NCBI GenBank assembly: GCA_947561395.2
Contig: OX387184.1
Location: forward strand, 39,174,766 to 39,238,765
Length of the DNA: 64,000 nucleotides
Reading direction: 5' to 3'
DNA from: Buxus sempervirens
Taxonomy: Eukaryota; Streptophyta; Magnoliopsida; Buxales; Buxaceae
Positions 24,601 to 35,835 of this stretch are shown here, one piece after another (the first letter of the stretch is position 1; every line of letters starts with the position of its first letter). Both the position numbers and the translations under genes were made by a program. The notes below the pieces were generated by a model, which saw nothing but the letters and a program-made list of their open reading frames with translations, was not told the DNA's origin and did no database searches.

Positions 24601-24977
24601 GAGGGTGGCTCCAGGTTAAGCTTGGAAAGGTTCAGGGTAGGTGGTTTGAATGAAAGGTAGAAGGGGTCTTGTGGAGGCGAGTCCATGATGTCGTGGATAT
24701 TGAGGCTTAAAGGGTTAGGGTGAGAGATGGGGGTTGGGTAGAAGAATTCTTGGTTTTCGGATGGGTGGAAGTGCACCAGAGGGAAACCTATAGGGGAGTC
24801 ACTGCCATCTCCTTCGATGACATTCACTATCTCACTCTCTTCTGCTAATGTGTCATCTGAGTCTGTATCAGCAGACTCGTCCGAGCTCTCATACGGATCC
24901 GGCAGGTTTGCGAGTTCAGGAGTGGATGGTGGTTCCTCTTCTTCTGCGGCATGAGGGGGGACGAACCACTCATGCAT
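21653..24977 (-). pseudogene. pro (partial): Element B protease, long linker and RT N-terminus (broken)
   Basis: In sense order: an acidic, Ser/Asp-rich N-terminal stretch (from about 24977); a retropepsin-like domain (about 24150-23757); a linker with a G-patch-like FGLGFRPQPEDY segment and proline-rich stretches; then the RT entry region. The protease motif that reads DNGS in element A is DNEL here (about 24030), which should abolish activity. Other lesions: a TGA at about 23757, a TAG at 23586-23588, a one-base deletion near 23200, stops near 22054, 21855 and 21797, and a one-base deletion near 21711. Many stops are C-to-T or G-to-A changes relative to element A. The frame overlaps the end of gag by 133 bases in the -1 frame. 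Confidence 0.85.
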
Positions 24978-26976
24978 GTTGTATGGCAGGGGGCGGGATT
25001 AGACTCAAGTGATGACGAGTCGACAGAGTATGCCAGATAGGGGTGTGGCCCCGACGTCGCGGACATGCCCTCTGGCGGCCATCCGGTGGATAACTGGAGA
25101 GGCACCCTTGAACTACCCACTGAAGCGTCTGAGATCTGCAGCCTATCCCGGATCTAGAGTCCACTGGAGCTGCCCACTCCTTCCTTGCGTGGAAGGGATG
25201 GGGAATCACTGATCCATCCGCATTGTATGGGGTTCCATGGCCCCATGACTTCCTCACTGCTCTGCGGTTCATCCTCTATCGCACAGATGTAGACATCTGT
25301 ATCCTCCTTAACTGCAATTGTTGTCGAGTGGGTTCCTGCTTGAAGCTGCACCTTCACTGTCTGCCCTGGTCGGCCAATAAGTACCGAAGGGTCGAGCTGC
25401 CTGATGCCCTGATTACTGGTCACTTGATTTGCCGTCCTACTAGTGGAGGCCTTTGAATGATCTGGGAGAGGATTGGTAGTAACGCCGGCTGCTGGAGTCT
25501 GGGTGGGTGGTGCCGGAGGGTTGACCGTGATGTGTTTACTGTCAATTAGGTCCTGGATGTCGTGCCTTAGGTCCCAGTACCGATTGGTATGGTGCCCTGG
25601 AGCACCAGAGTGGTACTCGCACCGCTCCGCCGCATTGTAACTCCTGGCGTTGACCAATCTAGGGTTCGGGGGTTTAACTTGTACGTACCCCTTCTTCAGC
25701 AAAGTTGGCAATAACTCTACTGGCGCATACGGTAGTGGAGTGAAAACCCGTTTCATCCTGGCCTCCATCTCCTCTCTCGTCCTTCTTACCCCTTGATAAG
25801 CAGTCTGTCCGGTCCCTTGAGGTGCCACTGCCTCTGGCCCTTGAGAGAAATGGTGGGGTTGTGCGGGGTATACATAGTTCACCGCTTGCTGTTCTGACCT
25901 CCTGGGCTCTTGCCCTTGGTTTCTGCTAGTTTGCCCTGTTATCGGCCTCCTTGGGGCAGCACTCTGCCCGCTGCCATCTATTTTTCCGGCTCTCACTGTG
26001 TCTTCAATCCGATCCGCGGTCAAGATCAGGTCATTGAAGTTCGACGTACTCTGCCCCAGCAGCAGAGCGAAGAAAGGTTGGCCCAATGATGCAATAAACA
26101 GGGAAGTCATTTCCTGTTCCAATAATGGCGGCTGTACCAATGCTGCCAATTCCTTCCAGCACTTGGCGTATTCTCTCACTGACTCTTGGCTCTTCTTAGC
26201 CAGCCTCTACAATTTTGCCCTCGTCTGCACAATCTGACTGTTTAGGCGGTATTGTTGGATGAAGATGGCTGCCAAATCATTCCATGTCTTGATCTTGGCC
26301 TTGTCCAAACTCAAGAACCAAGAATAAGCGGCCCCAGCTAATGACTTCTGGAAGAACTATACCATGATTCGCTCTTCCTTGGCGTACTGGCACATGTCGC
26401 CTGAGTACGACCTCAAATGGTTCAGTGGGCACCTGGTGCCATCGAACTGGTGCACTCAGGGCATTTGAACTTAGCCGGGAGTTAGATGTCCGAAAAGAAG
26501 CAGAGGCTTTCCAAGGTAACCTCGCTCTGCACTGTGCTAGGTTGGAGTTGTTTAAGCTGCTCCTTCAAGGTGGCCATTTCTGTTCTGTTCTCCTCCCTTA
26601 CTGCTGTCAGTTTCTCCTCAAACTGCACCTCCTAAGTTCTATACCAGTCCTCATCACCTTGCCCCAGATGGATAGGTAGAAACTGATCTTGTTGTGCAAC
26701 GTGGAACGGTGCTGCTGGTGGTGGTGGTGCCAGGGGAGGGGGATTTGCCTAACGTGGCGGTGGCGCCGCTTCTGCTTGTGGCGGGAACTGGGGCGGTGGC
26801 TGTTGGGCACTTGGTACCACTGGCGGGACCTGTCTCAACTCTCTCAGCTCTGTCATCAATTCCTAGATGGTGGCACTCATGCTGTCCATCTTCTGTTGCA
26901 TCTCATTAACTACTTGCGCATGACTAGACTCTGCAGGATGTTGCCCTGGCGGCGTCTGCTCTCCTTGCTGATCCAT
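24845..26976 (-). pseudogene. gag: Element B gag (broken)
   Basis: Probable start at 26976 (MDQQGEQ). An N-terminal glutamine/proline-rich region is followed by a capsid-like region homologous to the retrotransposon gag domain, best read in element A (SLTGAAYSWFLSL). A proline-rich part and a zinc-knuckle-like CEYHSGAPGHHTNR motif follow; the final Cys present in A is Tyr here (TGC to TAC). Lesions include an in-frame stop at 26863, others in the proline-rich zone, and a one-base deletion near 26440. The frame is open from about 26179 to 25154, then one stop, then open to 24845. Structural protein expected to form the particle; non-functional in this copy. Confidence 0.88.
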
Positions 26977-27149
26977 TTCGAGCCTTCTCCTCGATCTTAG
27001 CAGGTACGGACTTCTGAAAGCAATTTTGGTACCTGGGGGACAATTGACAGGTATTAGTGCAATTTTACACAAATTGGTTATGCAATTTATTTAGTAGAAT
27101 CTGTTTCTTCGATTTATGCTGTTTTTTTTTTTTTTTGATTGGATTTGGA
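26977..27149 (-). other. Element B pre-gag spacer
   Basis: Short non-coding stretch upstream of gag in sense direction, with a 16-base T run at about 27121-27136. Matched in element A at about 46066-46235. Nothing else seen. Confidence 0.6.
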
Positions 27150-27525
27150 CTAACTAATCTATTTTAGCTACCCTAAGGCAACAAGGGAAGAGAACCTGAT
27201 TTTGAATCAACTGATCTATTTTGGCTACCCGCAGGTGACCGGGAGAGAGAACCCTATTAAATCTTGAAGCCTGATCTATTTTGGTCGTCCTAAGACGACC
27301 GGGAAAGAGAACCCTAATAACCAAATCTATTTTAGCTACCCGTAGGTAACTGGGAGAGAGAACCTTATTTTTCCTGAAAGCTAATCTATTTTAGTCGCTT
27401 AGAAGCGATTGGGAAAGAGAACCCGGTTTAACTGGTCTATCTTAGCCACCTTGGCAAGGGAAGAGAACCTTAGGTTATGCTAATCTATTTTAGCCGTCTA
27501 GGCAAGGGAAGAGAACCTTCACTTT
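27150..27525 (-). repeat. Element B diverged tandem repeats with paired cores (about 7 units)
   Basis: Each roughly 45-60 base unit has the frame CTGATCTATTTTAG, a variable core, then GGGAAAGAGAACC. In several units the core is a small inverted repeat whose arms differ between units, for example GGTCGTC/GACGACC (27283-27300) and AGTCGCTT/AAGCGATT (27393-27410). Element A has the matching block at 46236-46620. Confidence 0.85.
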
Positions 27526-27655
27526 AGGGGAATTTTCTGAGCTCAGTATCACAGGGTGGGACCACGCAGGGTCACAAAGGGGGCTGAAAAACAGCACTCA
27601 GGGTTGCCTTGACCAAATCCTGACTCATCCGTCGGCGGTCTTAGCGACACAAAGG

Positions 27656-28670
27656 TTCGGCTAGTAGTACCCGGACGCTCCGTAGCCAATATCCGATTCA
27701 ATCACCAGTGGCTTTGGTGTCACTAAAAGGGGTAGGCTATGTCAGGACACTCCTCCACCAATATCCGACTCATTCGTCGGCGGCTTCGGTGCCCTAAGAT
27801 TTCGGCTAGTAGTACCCCGACACTCCACAACCAATATCTGATTCAATCACCAGTGGCTTTGGTGTCACTAAAAGGGGTAGGCTATGCCAGGATGCTCCTC
27901 CACCAATATCCGACTCATTCGTCGGCGGCTTCGGTGCCCTAAGATTTCGGCTAGTAGTACCCCGACACTCCACAACCAATATCTGATTCAATCACCAGTG
28001 GCTTTGGTGTCACTAAAAGGGGTAGGCTATGCCAGGATGCTCCTCCACCAATATCCGACTCATTCGTCGGCGGCTTCGGTGCCCTAAGAATTCGGCTAGT
28101 AGTACCCGGACACTCCGCAGCCAATATCCGATTCAATCACCGGTGGCTTTGGTGTCACTAAAAGGGGTAGGCTATGCCAGGACACTCCTCCACCAATATC
28201 CGACTCATCCGTCAGCGGCTTCGGTGCCCTAAGATTTCGGCTAGTAGTACCCCGACACTCCGCAACCAATATCTGATTCAATCACCGGCGGCTTTGGTGT
28301 CACTAAAAGGGGTAGGCTATGCCAGGATGCTCCTCCACCAATATCGGACTCATTCGTCGGTGGCTTCGGTGCCCTAAGAATTCGGCTAGTAGTACCCGGA
28401 CGCTCCGCAGCCAATATTTGATTCAACCATCGGCGGCCTTGGTGTCACTGAAAGGGGTAGGCTATGCCAGGACGCTCCTCCACCAATATCCGACTCATTC
28501 GTTGGCAGCTTTGGTGCCCTAAGAATTCGGCTAGTAGTACCCGGACGCTCCGCAGCCAATATCCGATTCAACCATCGGCGGCCTTGGTGTCACTGAAAGG
28601 GGTAGGCTATGCCAGGACACTCCTCCACCAATATCCGACTCATCCGTCGGCGGCTTTGGTGCCCTACAGG
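27656..28670 (-). repeat. Element B 145-bp tandem array, seven units
   Basis: Units start TTCGGCTAGTAGTACC at 27656, 27801, 27946, 28091, 28236, 28381 and 28526, an exact 145-bp period. Each unit is itself two related halves of about 72-73 bases, both carrying CCAATATCCGA and a GGCGGCTT(T/C)GGTG segment. Element A has only two units (46758-47047). Short plus-strand ORFs in the array arise from the repetition. Confidence 0.95.
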
Positions 28671-29014
28671 TTAGACCGCATGATCTTGAAAAGATGCAGA
28701 CGGGTGTGATTTGAGCTCAAAGTCTCGGCTGTTTTTAACACTTGCTGGGTTTTGCGATCTCAATGGGGGAGATGCAATCAAAGGAAATTAGGTGGTCGCC
28801 GCGACCAGGAGCAATGCAATTATCTGAAGAGAGGTGGTCTGTCAACGACCGAGTTGCCCTATTGGAGGGGATTGATTCTTTTATTTCAAATTCTTGTCTT
28901 GTTAAGTTTGAACAATATATAGCAAAGTGGAAATAAATTCATGCTTTAATCAAAAGGTGCCGCCATGACACAAAGTACATCATCATTCACAACAAAATAC
29001 AACAAAGCCAAAGT
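28671..29014 (-). other. Element B spacer between ORF1 and the 145-bp array
   Basis: About 340 bases without a supported gene, matched in element A at 47048-47391. It contains a perfect small palindrome TGGTCGCCGCGACCA near 28792-28806. Confidence 0.6.
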
Positions 29015-30447
29015 CTAGCTAGGTTGGTCATCATCATAGTGGGAGGACACGTCCTGCCTCCTCAAGGCTCGCAGAAGCTTGTTCCGCAGACGTCGGTCCT
29101 CCTCGGCGCGCTTGCGCACCAATTCCATTTCGTGTTGCAAGGCCATATTGGCCTACCTACTCTCCCGTTCTGAATCCACATAAGCTGAATGGATATGGGA
29201 GTGGGTCTCCTGCAGTTCGGCCACCCTGTCCCTATATGTGTTAGGGGTGGAGCTGGAATGTCGCTTGAAGCGACAGGCTGAAGAGGTGGGGGGCCGTCGT
29301 GGCCGAACTGCTGAGCTATCCACTGCTCATAGTCTCGAAAGTGTGATTCGATGAAGACGTCTTCTCGATATACACAAACTGTCTTCCACTCCATCAGCAG
29401 TTGGGTCCTTAGTCCCTTGGTGAGTGGACCAATCAAATTGCCCAAGTCGTCCTTGACCGGGATTCCCTGCGATTTCCCAAATTGTCTCAGAAACCAAATC
29501 AGATAGTACGGCACGTCGTAGGTGAGTCCTATCAGGGAAAGGACCTCTCTTTTCTTGAAAGCTATGATGGGGGTGTAGGGGATGTTGTATGTACCCCACC
29601 ATCTAATGTCTGTTTCTCCCTTCAGGTGGAGAAAGTGGTTAAACCAATCCTCACGAGCGGGTAGGTCTGGTTTGATCTCTCTTTGAGCCAACCAATGGAT
29701 GTTGTCGCCGGTTGCCTTGTATTATGCACTGACAGGTGATGACACCATCAGGTGGTCTTGCAGCCAAATGTGGAGAAGGGGAGCGCACCCTTGAAACCTC
29801 CGGGTTCCATTTTTGGACAAAGTCAGGGAATGGAACAGTTGAGCTAGGATTAGTGGCATGATTCGGTACCCTACCCTGAGTTGATCCACAATTTCCATGA
29901 GGGCCAAATTAATGGTGTCTCCCCCAGTTGGAAAGAAGATTTGCGACAGAACCACAAGGGTGAAGGTGTCAAACCAAGCCTGGGGTCTTTCCTGCTTTTT
30001 GTTTCTTATTTTCTCAGCTAGGAATGTTTTGGAGACCTGAGTAAATGATTTGTCACCTCCTAAGGTCTGGAATTCTCCCCTTGAGAGGCCAAAGAAAACA
30101 CAAGCTTCATTCTTGTAGCTTTCCTTGAGACTTGGCCTAGCGGGTTCTCCTAAGTCGCGAAATCGGAGGAACAAGTCAAGTTCCTCAATTGTGGGAGTCA
30201 ACTCGTTGATCCCGAATCGAAACACTGAAAGCTGGGGATCCCAGAAAAGCAAGGCTGCTTGGATCATATCCCAGTTGATCTGCACATTTAACAGGGACAA
30301 AGTTTATCCCATATGGTATTTGTGCTCCCATTCAATCTGCTCACTCCCTTGGAGCTGCCTTGTCCAAGAACGGATCCATGGGGTATCCCAGGCGCACTTC
30401 TCTATCCTAGGGAAACGGGTTCTCTCAGACGAGGATGAAGATGCCAT
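29015..30447 (-). pseudogene. Element B ORF1, unknown-function protein upstream of gag (broken)
   Basis: Probable start at 30447 (MASSSSSER) and stop at 29015-29017, about 477 codons. The body has LTPTIEELDLFL, FFPTGGDTINL and a W-rich C-terminal half (HIWLQDHL, IRWWGTYNIPYTP), then a charged, coiled-coil-like tail rich in Glu/Arg. The position upstream of gag and the general pattern match the extra ORF of Ogre-type elements, which I recall as a plant domain of unknown function. Lesions: in-frame TAA at 30304-30306 and 29722-29724, a one-base deletion near 29250, and a TAG near 29160. Element A has different lesions in the same gene (47392-48820), so the two copies decayed separately. Role not known. 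Confidence 0.8.
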
Positions 30448-31965
30448 GCCAACTATCCGATCGAAATTCCAAATCAGCTTAAGGTTCCATACCAAACTCT
30501 TAATCAGTCCTAAGACATGCATAATTTCAAGCAAAAGACTAATCACTAGCAGTTTTAACATGCTTCACAAAATGAAGCAAAAGACAAAACCAGTGCAGAA
30601 TTTAACTCAGGCACACATGGTGTGTGGTCCTAAGGGTTGGCGCCAATGAAGGTGCGACTCCTAGACATACTTGTGTAGAGGAGCACATTCAAGTCCTGAT
30701 CAGTCTTTCTTTCTTTCATCTGTTCTTTCATCTGCTTTCAGTGTCAGACCACAGCAAAAATTACAGCTTGCCATCGAGGGCGAATTTTTACAAGATATTT
30801 ATAAAACTGCAAAGAATTCATCCTTATGGCTGTTGGGAGCCAAAAGGGAGGATACAAATTGCTTCTAAAGCAGGTAGGCTAAAAATCCCTAGATCTAGGG
30901 TTTAGTGCCCTTATTCTGATTTGGCATGCTTTCATCTGTCTGTCTGATCTGGCCGACTTTCGTCTGCTCTAAAAGACCAATCTGGACTTAAAGTGCTCCC
31001 AGCGGACTCTAATGGGTTGAGACCCATAGCATATAGGACTCCATGCATGGATCTAGGGTGGTTCCCCTGATCAAAATTAGGTGAGCTTCCTAAATTAGGG
31101 CTGAGGTCGCCCATGATCTAGGGTTTACTCAATTTGATACAAAAAGCGGGGGTTGCTGCCCCTAACGGACTCTGAATTTTATTCCGATTTTACTCCTCTT
31201 ATATTCATCATTCACAACATTCTCACCCTCGCATGCTCAACGTATAGTTTACTCAGAAACGTTAGGTGTAGAAGGATACCCAGCCCGAGACAAAAGCCTA
31301 CAAGGGTCTAGACCAGTACTGGATCCTCGCGTGCCACGGCAAGAAACCAGTGGTGCTAATGGACTCCAGAAAACTGGGGGGATGGGTTTACCCTGCTTTC
31401 CCCGGCAAGCCATGAGAGCATAGGTGCTAATACCATCCCAAAGATCAGTTCATAGGAATCAGAAGGGTAGGCTGCTAGAGAGGTCTAGATTTTGGTAAAG
31501 AAGTTGCAATATCCGCTCTCATCAATTCAAGGTCGGATCATCCACGCAGCCTCCCTCGTGCGTGTCAACCCACGCAGTTTATCACACAAGAACGAAAAAT
31601 AAAAAATCCATCCACGGTGTGGTGGTGTGCCCGTGTGTGCAGTTGGGCTGCGTGCTGTGTCTACACAGGTGAGTTTTGTCTAGATTTTGTTGGTAAAGGG
31701 ATTGTTACTGTCTCGTATGGTAAAGTGCAGAATTAGCATGCAATACGAGGTTCCCGGAGAGTCCCCAGGTAAGTGTGGGGTCACAAGGGACCGCTTAAAT
31801 CCTGCTTGCCTTAGGCAATTATTGCGTCCCTTTGACAGGACTCCCCAGAACACGTAATTACGCGCATTCTGTATCTTACTAAACGAGGTAGTAAGAAACC
31901 CTAAATATCAACTAAATCTCTCTTACGCTGACTCATCTAACCAGGGTCCTACTGGGCTGAGGCAA
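30448..31965 (-). other. Element B leader between PBS and ORF1
   Basis: About 1.5 kb untranslated leader, matching element A at 48821-50269. Only short unsupported ORFs are present on both strands. No further structure assigned. Confidence 0.7.
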
Positions 31966-31983
31966 TCCCCAGTGCAGTCGCCA
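31966..31983 (-). promoter_or_regulatory. Primer-binding site of element B
   Basis: Sense strand TGGCGACTGCACTGGGGA, three bases inside the 5' LTR end. The TGG start complements a tRNA CCA end. Element A has TGGCGACTCCACTAGGGA at the same place. The TGGCGACTCC form is what I recall for Tat/Ogre elements; the tRNA species was not checked. Confidence 0.75.
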
Positions 31984-34900
31984 GGCTGTGCGCGTGTCGG
32001 AAACGCCGCATGGGAAAATTCGAAGTCGCCACCGCCTGATGGGGTGCAGGCGGACACCTGGGTGCCTAATCTTGTCTATTAAAGCTTTTGGTTTGCAGCT
32101 TGAGAGTCTAAGCAGGTTCTCGGTTACGATCCGGGGAAGTCCGTAGACACCCCGATCCGCCCCATCAAAAGACGGGTCCAATAGGATTCCCTGGTTTGAG
32201 TCAACTTTTGGTCTCTCACTCACCCGTTTCCTAATCCGATAGGCAATTGGGTGAAGTCCGGCGGGACCACCTGAGTGGTGTGGGTCCCTTTAATTGCTTT
32301 TATCTTGCTTATTTAGATGATCTGAGTCGGATTGGGTGGACCCCGTTGGAAGGCCCACGGTGTCCTTGGCGGGCTTGGTTAAGCCCATGTACCCTTGGTG
32401 GGCCTCTGTCTAGTCCTATGAGGCCCTTTGGGCTTAGGTGTAGTGAATGGATTTTACTTAATTTATTCAAATTGGAGGCTTAGTGATTTTCATGCAATGG
32501 GTTTGCCTTGGTTTGCGAGCCCCCGGGTGGGCCCCCATGATGGACGCCAAAGTGTTTTCAATTTATCTTTGTTTAAATTTCCCAATATGTTTTGGACATT
32601 GGGCTTGGGGCCCGTAGTCCAATTCTGGGCTTGAAAGCCCGAATCCCATGAAGTTAGGGTTTAAACCCACCCTTGGTTTGGTTCGTGGGCTTTGGCGGGC
32701 CCGATAGGCCCTTGCCCTGGGTCTCGGCCAAACCACGTATTTAAACACACCAATTCCATACATCAAGGTTCGGGTGGGCCGGATTGGGTTTGGCCCACCC
32801 GGTTCAATTAGTTCACTTTACTTAATGTTACTTATTTGCATGCTTTGGAATTCATCGGGCTTGGTGTGCCCCGTTGGAAGGCCCACAGATGTGCCAAATT
32901 GGACCGGTGGTCCAGGTCCCTAGTTGGGTTTCCGGGTGACCCGGAAACCCTGTTGGTTCATTCGGTTTTGTTGAAAATATTGTGAAAATTCGGCCTGAGT
33001 CAAGAAAACACAAAAAAAGGTATTTTTGTGTGTATCCGCCCTTAATTGCCGAGTACACACAGGCCATAGGTGATCCGGCCTGAGTTGCCGGATCACCTTG
33101 AAATGGCCTGTTTTCGGGGTTTGGCCATTGGGGATGGTTACCAGGGGTTCTATGGGTCTTCTACAACCTGTGTGGGCCCCTGTGTGGGCCCACATTGGTT
33201 CAGGTTCAGGGGAGAAGCCTCATTTGGCTTCTCTATTGGATTTTACAACAAGGCAAAAGGGCATCGGAACGCATGGGACCTGCTGCCCCTCATTACTTTT
33301 CCATCATGCAATAGCGGCAATGGGGTCATGGCACCCCAACTTTGGTGCCTCCACTTCACCAAGCCATGCGCAATCCGACGTTAATCACAAAACACATCAA
33401 AATATGTAAGTTCATCACAAAATAACATATATCATGGAGTGTGGAATGACAATCAACAAACAACAATAAAAAAACAAACCAGATCCCAGCATGTACATGA
33501 AGGTGGGCAATGCATGGAGGTTGACTTTGAGGGGTTACCCTCATGAGGGTGCTAGGGTAATGACCTAGGGGTGCTGGGGTGTGATGGTGGATGGACTTAC
33601 TGGACATCAAGTTATCTTAGGAGGTTTTGGGGGTTTCAAAGTGGTTGAAACAGTGGGCTCTTGGGGGAGAGGGAACATGCTCTAAAAAAATACAGCAAGT
33701 GACAAAGGGATCGGGTGGCATGCATCAACACCTAAAGGCACACATCAAGTTCGTGGGAAAGGGATCATGCATTCCTATCTAAAAAACAGAAAGTTGGTAT
33801 AAAAACATGGCTATGGGTTAATACCATGGATGGCTTTGGGCTTCCCATCCTGCTGGGATAGCAGCCAGCATTGGAGGCTTGCTGCTGTGCCCGGCAGCAG
33901 CTCACTTGGGTCTTGGGAGGACTTTAAACAACAAAGATAAGGAAAGAAAGGGGAGGTCATGCTCATGGGGAGTGCCTATATGTGTGCACGTACTTGGAAC
34001 AGCCCAAACCACTTTGACGTGTCAAGTGTACACCAACAAAAGCAAGTAACTGCCTGCTGCACCTGTACAGGGCAGCAACCATTGGGGAGAGTTGGGACAT
34101 GCAAATGAAGAGGGGAAATGCATGGAGGTCAGGTGAGTTGAATCATACATGTCTGATCCCCAATGTGTAGGGTTTAGGAGCATCAATAAGTGGGAAAATC
34201 TGCTGGAGACAGCCACCACTAAGGGACTAAACATGCTACCAAAAAGGGGGCTGCTGCTGCTGTCCTCAGCAGCAACTCAGGTGGGCCACCACTGGCTACA
34301 AGGGGCAAGGGGAGCATGGTCGGGTACACAAAAAAAATACTGACTTGAAACAAGAAGGGAAGCAAGCTAAAAGGGGAATAATACCGGGGTGGTTTTAGTC
34401 TTCTAGAATTGCTGGAACAGCAGCAAATAGTGAGGGTCTGCTGCTGTTCCCAGCAACAACTCACTGGGATTTTGGGGAGTCAATCCGCAAAGGTGAGGAG
34501 GGAAAAGGCCTCATGCTCATTGGGGTGGGATAACACAATTAAAACAGCAAGTTAAGGGGGAAAGGGTGCATGCTTTGACACTAAAAAAACAGCAAACAAC
34601 AATCACAGCAGTAACATGTTGGTGAGGGCTCATATGAAAAGTAACAAAACAGTGAGTTATATGGAGAGGGAGCCATGCATATGAGGGGATCACAACGGTA
34701 AAGATAAAAACTGAGTAAGCAAAGGCATATCAAAGCCCAAGACAGCAAACCCAAAACAGTAGCATGCTTGGTTTAGCAAAACAAAATCGAGTTCAAGGGG
34801 GAAGAAAAAGAAATGCACTCCCACCTAATATAAATAGCAAGCAAGCACACAATAGCAAAAAAAAAAAGAAAAAAAATCACTAGAACAAGGCTACTACCAG

Positions 34901-35571
34901 CAACCAAATATCCCAAAAAAAAAACATACGAAGAGGTGAGAAGAGAGAAGAAACAAGAAGGGAATGGGGGATGTTATGAGGGTACATTAGATCACAAGCT
35001 AAGAAGGAACATGCCCCTTCTAAAAACCCTGCACAGAAAAAGGCCAAAACAGTAGCATAATGAGCACCTAAAAATGTGTAAAAACTAATCTCTAGTACTC
35101 CCAAGAACACCCTACGTAAGCCTCTTGCTTATGGTGGCTTCATGTCATGAGAAGAGAACCAAATGCATGCATGAAATTCATGGTAACAAACCCATGCCAA
35201 GAGGGAAACAAGTGTAGGAGAATTTTCAGAAAATTCTAATTTTAACATATTTATAATACAATGTGATGGGAAGCCTTACCCAATGGTTCTTGTGCTCCTA
35301 GGCAAAGTGGTGATGCTCCCTTGAGGTGGTATAGCAGCTGGTAGCCTTCTTGGTGCACCCACTTCACCCAACAGCAATTAGGCTTCTTTGTCTTGTTTTA
35401 GAAAGTGGAGAAGAAGAAGGGAACAAAGGTGGAAACCCTTGAGGTGGTATGGTGAGGTGGTGGAAGGCCAAAGGGAGTTGAAGATGGAAAGTTTCGGATG
35501 AGGAAAAGTGGGGGAAGAAAGCTGTAAAATAGCCAAGGAAGCCAACCCCTGGCCAGAGGTGGCTGCTGTGC

Positions 35572-35578
35572 TTTTATA
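35572..35578 (-). promoter_or_regulatory. TATA box of element B 5' LTR
   Basis: TATAAAA on the minus strand, just downstream of the palindrome array in sense direction; the start of the element's transcript is expected shortly below it. Confidence 0.6.
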
Positions 35579-35588
35579 GACAATTTTA

Positions 35589-35835
35589 ATGTATCCGGCA
35601 TTAAATGCCGAATACACTACATGTCCTTTGTATCCGGCATTAATGCCGGATACACTGAACCTCCTTTGTATCCAGCATAAAATGCCGGATACAAACAAAA
35701 TTATTTCAAAAATTTAATGCCGCCGCGAATTTGTCGGGCAATCGGCGCAAATCTCGCCGAGCAAATCTTTGTATCCGACATTTAAGTCCAGATATGAAGA
35801 GGGGCAAGTGTATCCGGCATATTTGGTCGGATACA
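35589..35835. repeat. GTATCCGGC palindrome array in element B 5' LTR
   Basis: Three roughly 38-base units each with GTATCCGGCATT...AATGCCGGATAC-type symmetry (35591-35697), then two diverged ones (35769-35835). The array sits directly upstream of the TATA box in sense direction. Confidence 0.85.

Noticed and set aside
27656..28670. CRISPR-like regular repeat
   Set aside because: Units are 145 bp, contiguous and without unique spacers; this is a plant retrotransposon array.
27739..28709. Series of similar 67-81 codon ORFs on the plus strand
   Set aside because: They recur every 145 bases because of the tandem array; 145 is not a multiple of three and they lie antisense in a non-coding spacer.
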